NCBI GenBank assembly: GCA_019245275.1
Contig: JAFARW010000094.1
Coordinates: 1-5,594 of the forward strand
Source: Vulcanimicrobiota bacterium
GTDB taxonomy: Bacteria; Vulcanimicrobiota; Vulcanimicrobiia; Vulcanimicrobiales; Vulcanimicrobiaceae
DNA length: 5,594 nt
Direction of reading: 5' to 3'
Below, piece by piece: positions 1-5,237 of this stretch (its first letter is position 1; the number at the start of each line of letters is the position of its first letter). The notes under the pieces are model-generated. The model did no database searches. It saw only the letters and a program-made list of their open reading frames with translations, and was not told the origin of the DNA. Both the position numbers and the translations under genes were made by a program.

Positions 1-225
1 CGCGATCGCTGCACGGTCGAGTACGGTAACCCGTGCCAATATTTCTGCCCGGCAAAGGTTTATGAGCCGCTGTTCGAGCGCACCGACGGCTCAATCGACG
101 GACGATTGCAGATCAACTTCACGAATTGCGTGCACTGTAAGACGTGCGACATCATGGATCCATACCAGATCATCACGTGGGTGCCGCCGCAAGGCGGCGA
201 AGGCCCCGTCTACACGGGTTTGTAG
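1..225 (+). CDS. Electron transfer flavoprotein-ubiquinone oxidoreductase (ETF-QO), C-terminal fragment
   Basis: This is the last 74 residues of ETF-QO, open at the window's left edge and ending with TAG at 223-225. ETF-QO is a membrane-associated FAD/[4Fe-4S] enzyme that passes electrons from ETF, reduced by acyl-CoA and other dehydrogenases, to the quinone pool. The fragment is the ferredoxin-like cluster domain. It has CPAKVYE (Cys at fragment residue 16) and then NCVHCKTCDIMDP with Cys at 43, 46 and 49. This matches the four cluster ligands of the mitochondrial enzyme, where the motif is NCVHCKTCDIKDP. The tail ITWVPPQGGEGPVYTGL also follows the eukaryotic C-terminus closely. The FAD and quinone-binding parts lie outside the window. 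The next gene is convergent, so this is the end of its transcription unit. Family assignment is very secure. Confidence 0.96.
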   Translation, partial: RDRCTVEYGNPCQYFCPAKVYEPLFERTDGSIDGRLQINFTNCVHCKTCDIMDPYQIITWVPPQGGEGPVYTGL

Positions 226-229
226 GCTG

Positions 230-247
230 CCCTTCGACTAGCTCAGG
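230..247. repeat. Short interspersed repeat-like motif CCCTTCGACTAGCTCAGG
   Basis: The 27-base gap between two convergent genes holds CCCTTCGACTAGCTCAGG followed by TGACC. From memory, close variants (CCTTCGACAAGCTCAGGGTGA and its complement CCTGAGCTTGTCGAAGG) occur many times in intergenic DNA of many unrelated bacteria. It is an imperfect palindrome: CCT/AGG at the ends pair, and the middle pairs poorly, so it is not a convincing intrinsic terminator. There is only one copy in this window, so its repeat status rests on recall rather than on what can be seen here. Confidence 0.5.
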
Positions 248-252
248 TGACC

Positions 253-780
253 CTAAGCGACTTCAGGCAAACGATTAGGATCGTAGTTCGGATCCTTCGG
301 CGGACGCGGAATTTCTTTCCACCATTCGCTATAGCGCGCTAACCATTCGAAGTTTTCGAACATATATTCATTGCCATAAAAACGGCGCAGATGTTCGACG
401 AACGGACGGATGATTTTCCAGCGCGTTCTGAGCATCAGGCCGACGGCGTCAACGATCAGCGATGCGTCGATCACCTCGCGTCGCGCAAGGCAGGCGACCG
501 TTTCAACGTACTGTCCGACCGCGTCCAAGCGAGCCTCATCTTGGGAATTCGGATAATCTTTCGCAAGCGCTTCATCACTCGGATAACGACTGTCAACACC
601 TTTGAGCTCGGCGAAAACGCGCACCATCTTTTCATCCGACAGCCGGTCGATCGCTGCGAGGATCGCGAGCGCGTTCCGCTCGCGTTCCATGTGCTGGAGT
701 TGGCGGCTCAGCAAGATGCTGGATAAGGTTACCGCCAAGAGCGCGATGAAGACCGATACGACCGAAATAATTACATCCAT
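253..780 (-). CDS. Small membrane-anchored protein, DUF4760-like
   Basis: The 175-residue protein begins MDVIISVVSVFIALLAVTL. Residues 3-25 form one strongly hydrophobic N-terminal helix followed by RQ and HMERERN, so an anchor with a cytoplasmic body is likely. The rest is helical and charged. It contains DAVGQYVETVACLARR, then an R-W-x5-P-F-V-E-H-L-R-R segment and a F-E-N-F-E-W-L-A-R-Y segment. This arrangement recalls the DUF4760 family, whose function is unknown. The tail is Pro-rich (PRPPKDPNYDPN). I chose the ATG at 780 because the hydrophobic helix starts directly there, and further extension to 849 only reads into the antisense of thiO. A GGAGG lies 16 bases upstream, which is longer than usual. 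The gene is convergent with ETF-QO and divergent from thiO, with overlapping starts. No function is proposed; the family call is tentative. Confidence 0.75.
   Translation of the reverse strand: MDVIISVVSVFIALLAVTLSSILLSRQLQHMERERNALAILAAIDRLSDEKMVRVFAELKGVDSRYPSDEALAKDYPNSQDEARLDAVGQYVETVACLARREVIDASLIVDAVGLMLRTRWKIIRPFVEHLRRFYGNEYMFENFEWLARYSEWWKEIPRPPKDPNYDPNRLPEVA
766..771 (+). promoter_or_regulatory. Candidate -10 element for thiO (leaderless start)
   Basis: AATAAT matches TATAAT at five of six positions, and it lies in an AT-rich patch (GAAATAATTACAT) that stands out from the GC-rich surroundings. It ends 7 bases before the thiO ATG, which is the spacing expected if transcription starts at the initiation codon. 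There is no recognisable -35 element and no Shine-Dalgarno before thiO, so a leaderless mRNA would explain both. The patch lies inside the first codons of the opposite-strand gene. This is inference from position and composition only. Confidence 0.28.
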
Positions 781-1933
781 GAAGCGCTTTAGAGAACCTC
801 CGGTACGCCCGCATGCGGGTGACGTTGCAATTGTCGGCGCGGGCCTCATCGGCCTCTCAATTGCGTTCGAGCTTGCGTCGCGCGGCGCGACGGTGCGCGT
901 GTACGATGCCGCGGAACCCGCTCATGGCGCTTCGTGGGCCGGCGCGGGCATGCTGGCGCCGCTAACGGAAACGATCAAGGACGAATCGTTGCGGCGTCTT
1001 TGCGAGTTGTCGCTGCGCGCCTACCCGGCTTTCACGCAAGCCGTGACAGCGGCGTCCGGCATCGACGCGCATCTTCGGTTAGACGGCTTGATCTACGCGG
1101 CATTCGATTCCGCAACTCGCGATGATTTGCTCATGCGCGCGGAAAGGTTGCAACAGCGCGGCTTTCCGGTGCGCACGCTCGACCACCGAGAGGCGATCGC
1201 ATTTGAGCCGGTGCTCGGTAAACGCTTGGTCGGCGCAATATTGATGGAAGAAGAGGGACACGTCGACAATCGACGGCTGGGGCGTGCACTTTCGGCCGCA
1301 TGCTCGGCACTGGGAGTTGCGGTAAAGGCGGGCGCGGGACACGTGCGCGTCAAGCATGATCAGCGCAAGGTGCTGGGCGTTTGGACAGACGACGGCTTCT
1401 TTGCGGCGGGCGTTGTTATCAATGCTGCCGGCGCGTGGGCAGCGCGCGTTGAGGGTGTGCCGCCAGACTGCGTCCCGCCGGTATTTCCAATGAAGGGACA
1501 GATGCTCGCGCTTGCTCTACCACCGGCGTTGATTCGTCATCCGATTTGGGTTCCGGATGCCTATTTGGTACCGCGTGAGGATGGCCGGCTGCTGATCGGT
1601 GCAACGGTTGAAGACTGCGGTTTCGACTCTCGCGTCACCGCCGCAGGCATTCATGTCCTGCTCGACGCGGCGCTGAAAGCGCTGCCGGTACTGAATGATT
1701 TTGCAATTACTGAAACATGGGCCGGTCTGCGGCCCGCGACACCAGACCTCAAACCATTCATCGGAGCGACCCCGCTTGAACGCTACTTCCTCGCGACCGG
1801 ACATTTCCGCAACGGAATCTTGCTCGCGCCGGTGACCGCAACGCTGATCGCGGATGCCGTCGAAGGGCAGGAGGACGAAACGTTACGCTTGTTTGCTTTG
1901 CAACGTTCGCAGCCGGAACACGCTCACGTTTAG
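779..1933 (+). CDS. thiO: Glycine oxidase ThiO (thiamine thiazole synthesis)
   Basis: This 384-residue FAD enzyme of the D-amino-acid oxidase fold oxidises glycine with O2 to iminoacetate and H2O2. It supplies the C-N unit of the thiazole ring and replaces the anaerobic radical enzyme ThiH. The Rossmann motif is VAIVGAGLIG (Gly20, 22, 25), and the second strand ends VYDA (Asp43). GASWAGAGMLAP (50-61) is typical of the family. The substrate side shows YLVPREDGRLLIG (262-274), GLRPATPD (316-323) and GHFRNGILLAP (341-351). Tyr262, Arg318 and Arg344 probably correspond to the carboxylate-binding Tyr and Arg residues of B. subtilis glycine oxidase. Length is close to that enzyme's (about 370). ATG 779 is chosen because it leaves a short lead before the Rossmann strand; an ATG at 746 is possible. 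No Shine-Dalgarno is visible. thiS follows after 15 bases. The thiO assignment is supported mainly by the thiS-thiG neighbours. Confidence 0.93.
   Translation: MKRFREPPVRPHAGDVAIVGAGLIGLSIAFELASRGATVRVYDAAEPAHGASWAGAGMLAPLTETIKDESLRRLCELSLRAYPAFTQAVTAASGIDAHLRLDGLIYAAFDSATRDDLLMRAERLQQRGFPVRTLDHREAIAFEPVLGKRLVGAILMEEEGHVDNRRLGRALSAACSALGVAVKAGAGHVRVKHDQRKVLGVWTDDGFFAAGVVINAAGAWAARVEGVPPDCVPPVFPMKGQMLALALPPALIRHPIWVPDAYLVPREDGRLLIGATVEDCGFDSRVTAAGIHVLLDAALKALPVLNDFAITETWAGLRPATPDLKPFIGATPLERYFLATGHFRNGILLAPVTATLIADAVEGQEDETLRLFALQRSQPEHAHV
797..801 (-). promoter_or_regulatory. Shine-Dalgarno GGAGG for the DUF4760-like gene, inside thiO
   Basis: The plus strand reads CCTCC here, giving GGAGG on the minus strand, 16 bases before the ATG at 780. 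The spacing is long, so this may be a weak site. It lies in codons 7-8 of thiO (Pro-Pro) and supports a start near 780 because no other start codon lies between it and the ATG in that frame. Confidence 0.45.
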
Positions 1934-1948
1934 CGAACTGCTTTCAGC

Positions 1949-2149
1949 GTGAAACTGACCGTCAATGGCGAGGAGCGCAACGTCGCAGAAGGGCTCACCG
2001 TTGCGCGACTTCTCGAGATGATGCAGGTTCCAACTAAAGGCACCGCCGTCGCTCGTAACGATCGCGTCGTCCGGCGAGACGAACACAGTGGCGTGCGCAT
2101 CGAAGAGGGCGACCGCATCGAAATCATTCGCGCGGTCGCAGGCGGCTAA
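1949..2149 (+). CDS. thiS: Sulfur carrier protein ThiS
   Basis: This 66-residue ubiquitin-fold protein starts at GTG with MKLTVNGEERNV and ends IEIIRAVAGG. The exposed Gly-Gly C-terminus is the diagnostic feature: it is adenylated by ThiF-type enzymes and converted to the thiocarboxylate that donates sulfur to ThiG. Length is normal for ThiS. The body has the usual order: a first beta strand, then LTVARLLEMMQ (helix), then TAVARNDRVVRRDEH, and RIEEGDRIEIIRAVAGG at the end. There is no clear Shine-Dalgarno before the GTG, which sits 15 bases after the thiO stop, so translation is likely coupled to thiO. Its TAA shares its last base with the ATG of thiG (TAATG). No thiF homologue is present in the window, so activation must be encoded elsewhere. 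Confidence 0.95.
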   Translation: MKLTVNGEERNVAEGLTVARLLEMMQVPTKGTAVARNDRVVRRDEHSGVRIEEGDRIEIIRAVAGG

Positions 2150-2934
2150 TGCAGGATCAGGGCTGGCGCGTCGGCGCCCATCAATTTACTTCTCGGCTGA
2201 TCGTCGGTACGGGCAAGTATTCATCGCTCGACGTCATGCGCGCGGCGCATGCCGCAAGCGGCGCCGAAATGGTGACGGTTGCGATTCGCCGCATCCATCT
2301 CGACGATCGGTCGGGGAAGACGTTGCTCGACCACATCGATCGATCGCGCTATACGATTCTGCCGAATACGGCGGGGTGCTTCACGGCCAAGGATGCCGTC
2401 CTGACGGCGCAGCTCGCGCGTGAGGCGTTACAAACGGATTTGATCAAGCTCGAGGTGATCGGTGATGAGCAGACGCTTTATCCCGATGGAACAGAAACGG
2501 CCGCAGCGGCGCAAGCTTTGATCAAGGACGGTTTTACGGTGCTCCCGTATGTCGGAGACGATCCGGTGCTCTGCAAGCGTCTCGAAGCGATCGGTTGTGC
2601 GGCCGTCATGCCTCTCGCGGCGCCCATCGGCAGTGGCTTGGGGCTGTGCAATCCGTATTCGATTCGCATCATTCGCGAGCAGATCGCGATTCCGGTGATC
2701 GTGGATGCCGGCGTGGGAACCGCGTCGGATGCCGCAGTCGCAATGGAACTCGGCGTCGATGCGCTCTTGATGAACACGGGTATCGCGGCAGCGAGAGATC
2801 CAGTGCTGATGGCTGAGGCGATGCGACATGCGATTCTGTCCGGCCGCGCGGCGTATCTGGCCGGTCGCATGGAGAAGCGGCTTTACGCCAATGCGTCCAG
2901 TCCGATGCAAGATCTCATTTCGACGAAATCCTAA
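2149..2934 (+). CDS. thiG: Thiazole synthase ThiG
   Basis: This 261-residue TIM-barrel enzyme joins 1-deoxy-D-xylulose 5-phosphate, dehydroglycine and sulfur from ThiS thiocarboxylate to make the thiazole phosphate of thiamine. Visible family blocks are SRLIVGTGKY (15-24), LPNTAGCFTA (71-80), LIKLEVIGD (98-106), YPDGTET (111-117), VLPYVGDDP (131-139), MPLAAPIGSGLG (154-165), PVIVDAGVGTASDAA (182-196) and ALLMNTGIA (205-213). Lys100 in LIKLEV is the expected Schiff-base lysine. Length and all core motifs are intact. It begins at the ATG overlapping the thiS stop by one base, so the two are almost certainly translated together. The last 20 bases overlap the 3' end of the convergent methyltransferase. 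ThiC, ThiD, ThiE and ThiF are not in the window. Confidence 0.97.
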   Translation: MQDQGWRVGAHQFTSRLIVGTGKYSSLDVMRAAHAASGAEMVTVAIRRIHLDDRSGKTLLDHIDRSRYTILPNTAGCFTAKDAVLTAQLAREALQTDLIKLEVIGDEQTLYPDGTETAAAAQALIKDGFTVLPYVGDDPVLCKRLEAIGCAAVMPLAAPIGSGLGLCNPYSIRIIREQIAIPVIVDAGVGTASDAAVAMELGVDALLMNTGIAAARDPVLMAEAMRHAILSGRAAYLAGRMEKRLYANASSPMQDLISTKS

Positions 2935-3502
2935 GCGTCGCGAACCAATGAACCGCACCGAGCAATGGACTTTGAGCGTGCGCCCACGCGCCCGCAATCC
3001 GGTCGACATCGACTTCTTCTAAACACTCGATCTTAAAATCGCGCAGAAGGGCACGCAATTCTTGCTCGGTGAAGTACGAATGCGTCACGCCTGCTTCATC
3101 GCCGTCCACCGGGGCAAACGAGTGCGGTCCAATGCGAATGCCTTTTCCGAATCGCGCGTCGCGCTTCGAACCAAAAGTCGCAGAGACCAGCGCATCAGCC
3201 CGGCTCACGCGTGCGATCTCGCGCAAGATCGCTTCGATGTCCGCCGGCGTGCCGTGCAGCAAGGCGTGGGTGCTCAAAACCGCGTCAAACGATTGCGCCG
3301 CAAACGGCAAGCGATCGTAAGAAACGTCCGAGTCATCGATAGCGATCACTTTCATGGTCGCGACCAAGGCGGCAATGTTGCGGCCGCTGCCGGCGCCGAT
3401 TTCGAGAACCGACGATCCCGGCGCGGTTCGTTCCAGCAGCGTGCGCGCAAGCGGATGCGGCTCACGAAAGATCGCTTGCTTTGCTGCCGAAGATTTCGTC
3501 AT
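2915..3502 (-). CDS. Class I SAM-dependent methyltransferase, substrate unknown
   Basis: This 195-residue protein has the core of a Methyltransf_11-type enzyme. Motif I is VLEIGAGSGR (residues 32-41), which binds S-adenosylmethionine. The acidic end of strand 2 is VIAIDDSD (Asp56/57), and the strand 4 region is SFDAVLSTHALLHG (71-84), followed by IEAILREIARVSR. The segment between strands 2 and 4 is short, so this is a compact version. The C-terminal part has SYFTEQELRALLRDFKIECLEEVDVDR, as in small-molecule methyltransferases. The ATG at 3502 is preceded by GAGAGG with 10-base spacing, which fixes the start against upstream methionines. It is divergent from the channel gene, with start codons overlapping in CATG, and convergent with thiG. 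Nothing in the sequence or context names the substrate. Confidence 0.88.
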   Translation of the reverse strand: MTKSSAAKQAIFREPHPLARTLLERTAPGSSVLEIGAGSGRNIAALVATMKVIAIDDSDVSYDRLPFAAQSFDAVLSTHALLHGTPADIEAILREIARVSRADALVSATFGSKRDARFGKGIRIGPHSFAPVDGDEAGVTHSYFTEQELRALLRDFKIECLEEVDVDRIAGAWAHAQSPLLGAVHWFATLRISSK

Positions 3503-5219
3503 GGCGCAACTGCCTCTCATCATCGTCGTTGGTGGTGACGAGCTCGCCCTGCGGGTTTGCGAGGAACTCACTTCGACGCGCGGTCACGACGTCGTGCTTT
3601 TGTGGAGCGTGGACGAGGAGTTAGCGGCGCGCGCGAAGACCGTTGGGGCTGCATTTGTCGGATTGCCTCCAAACGACTACGAATCGCTGCGTACGGTCGG
3701 CGTCATGCACGCGACGTCGATCATGCCCGTCTCGGAAGAAGACCGGCTGAACCTCCAGGTCGCTCTAAAGGCGCGCGATTTGAATCCGAAAATCCGCGTC
3801 GTCCTCCGACAATTCAACCGTACGCTGGCGCGAAAGCTCGAACAGAACCTGCCGGACTGTTCCGCCGTTTCGTTGTCGGCACACGCGGCAGCGACGTATG
3901 CCGGTGCGGCGATCGACCCGGCGTGCTTCTTCGCGCTTCAATTTCCGGATTTTGATGGTCCGCTGCTCGGCTTCTCGGAGCGTGCCGCTTCGGATTTTCG
4001 CATCGCTGACATCTCGATTGAGGAAGCCGAGCGTCGCCTAAAGTCGCGCATCATCTCGGTGGCCGGTCAGACGAATTTTGAGCTATCGCAAGTGCTTCAT
4101 CCACAGGAGCGCGTCGTAGCGTTTGGCCCGATGGCCGAGTTGAGCGAAAGTTGGCCGCGCGAATCTGCGGCGCCGGTAGGCGAGCCGCTGAGCGTACGCA
4201 TTGGCCAGGCGATGCATGCATTTTCACGTGCAATGCGTCGCACGGAACCGCTGCTCTTGCGGATCTTTGCGGCCGGGGCCGCAATCGGCGTAATCGCCGT
4301 CGCCTACTTCATGTGGGCGCTGCATCTCGACGTCGTAAAATCGCTGTATTACGTCATCACGACGATGGCAACGGTAGGTTACGGCGATATCACGCCGCTA
4401 ATCAATCGTGGTCCCGTCCACAGTTTCTTCGCCGCCATGTTTATCATGGTCAGCGGCATCGCGATCACCGGCGTCTTCATTGCCGCGATCACGGCGGCGC
4501 TAAACCGGGCTCAACTCACGGCTCTCCGCGGCTTACGTCACCTCTCGACGCGCGATCACGTCATCGTCTGTGGGGCGGGAAATATCGGCACGCGGGTCAT
4601 CGATTTCTTGCTGAAGATGAGGCGCAGGATCGTGGTCGTTGAACAGGAGCCTGACAATCTGCTGATCGAGCGGGCGCGAGACCGCCAGCTCGATCTTCTT
4701 ACCGGCGATGCCACTAGCGACGGCACGTTGCGATTCTGCAACCTGCGTCACGCGCGGAGTTTGGTCGCTTTGACAGGCAGCGACACGGCGAATCTAGAGA
4801 TCGGCCTTGGCGGGCGAGCGGGAACGGCGCACGTGGGCGTCGTCTTGCGCATCACCGACTCGGCGTTCGCACATTCGGTCAGCCGCCAGTTTCACATCAC
4901 GAAATCATTTTCGGCGATCGATCTCACGGCGCCGGCGATCGCGGGCCTCTCACGCTTTCCAGGAACGCGCGGCCGCATTGCATTCGATAATGAAGAGTAC
5001 AACGTCGGCGAACGGCTGCAGGGAGCGGTTCCCGCCCCGCCACCTGCGGATCTCTGCATTCCATTGTATGTGTGGCGCGAGGGTGCGCTGATTCCGTTGC
5101 ATGATTTTTCCGAGATGAAGCCGTATGACCGGCTGCTCTTTATCGTTCCGCTTTCACAATTCCGCGGCCGCGAGCAAGTGGTTCGCGGGGAACGCGCCTC
5201 GGAGTTGGCCGCCACCTGA
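3501..5219 (+). CDS. Potassium channel with RCK domains on both sides of a two-helix pore
   Basis: The 572-residue protein has three parts. Residues 1-~215 form a first RCK (TrkA-N-like) unit starting LPLIIVVGGDELALRV, where GGDELA replaces the GxGxxG signature, followed by a C-subdomain near 168-215. Residues ~251-335 are the pore: helix 1 (251-274), the pore loop with selectivity filter TVGYGD (291-296), and helix 2 (307-334) with possible hinge glycines 319 and 324. Residues ~352-550 form a second RCK unit with an intact VIVCGAGNIGTRV (GxGxxG at 358-363), acidic Glu381 ending strand 2 and LTGDAT (400-405). The filter identifies K+ selectivity. In MthK-type channels RCK domains bind nucleotide or Ca2+ and gate the pore. 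ATG 3501 is chosen because the first beta strand follows at once; a weak GAAG lies 8 bases upstream. The peroxiredoxin follows after 18 bases, so co-transcription is likely. Confidence 0.93.
   Translation: MAQLPLIIVVGGDELALRVCEELTSTRGHDVVLLWSVDEELAARAKTVGAAFVGLPPNDYESLRTVGVMHATSIMPVSEEDRLNLQVALKARDLNPKIRVVLRQFNRTLARKLEQNLPDCSAVSLSAHAAATYAGAAIDPACFFALQFPDFDGPLLGFSERAASDFRIADISIEEAERRLKSRIISVAGQTNFELSQVLHPQERVVAFGPMAELSESWPRESAAPVGEPLSVRIGQAMHAFSRAMRRTEPLLLRIFAAGAAIGVIAVAYFMWALHLDVVKSLYYVITTMATVGYGDITPLINRGPVHSFFAAMFIMVSGIAITGVFIAAITAALNRAQLTALRGLRHLSTRDHVIVCGAGNIGTRVIDFLLKMRRRIVVVEQEPDNLLIERARDRQLDLLTGDATSDGTLRFCNLRHARSLVALTGSDTANLEIGLGGRAGTAHVGVVLRITDSAFAHSVSRQFHITKSFSAIDLTAPAIAGLSRFPGTRGRIAFDNEEYNVGERLQGAVPAPPPADLCIPLYVWREGALIPLHDFSEMKPYDRLLFIVPLSQFRGREQVVRGERASELAAT
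3513..3518 (-). promoter_or_regulatory. Shine-Dalgarno GAGAGG for the methyltransferase, inside the channel gene
   Basis: The plus strand CCTCTC reads GAGAGG on the minus strand, 10 bases before the methyltransferase ATG at 3502. It lies in codons 5-6 (Pro-Leu) of the channel gene and decides the methyltransferase start. Both strands are therefore under constraint at these bases. Confidence 0.6.
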
Positions 5220-5222
5220 GAA

Positions 5223-5228
5223 AGGAGA
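5223..5228 (+). promoter_or_regulatory. Shine-Dalgarno AGGAGA for the peroxiredoxin
   Basis: AAAGGAGATC lies between the channel stop and the GTG at 5238, with about 10 bases from the GGAG core to the start. It is the best ribosome binding site in the window. It shows that the reading frame carrying the in-frame TGA is set up for translation, and it favours GTG 5238 over the ATG at 5259. Confidence 0.8.
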
Positions 5229-5237
5229 TCAGCAGAA

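Noticed and set aside
602..778. Upstream extension of thiO to an ATG at 602
   Set aside because: The extra 59 residues are Ser/Arg-rich with no fold resemblance and are antisense to the DUF4760-like gene. The Rossmann strand is expected close to the N-terminus.
600..779. TPP riboswitch upstream of thiO
   Set aside because: The region is coding on the minus strand and I found no CTGAGA THI-box core or matching stems.
2428..3009. 193-residue reading frame on the minus strand across thiG
   Set aside because: Arg/His-rich sequence with no recognisable motif, opposite intact thiG. Long open shadow frames are common in this base composition.
3354..3500. Upstream extension of the channel gene to an ATG at 3354
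   Set aside because: The added 49 residues are antisense to the methyltransferase motif I region and look like composition shadow (APISRTDDPGAVRSSS). The protein starts naturally at MAQLPLIIVV.
5220..5237. Terminator between the channel and the peroxiredoxin
   Set aside because: The 18 bases contain only a ribosome binding site, with no stem or T-run.
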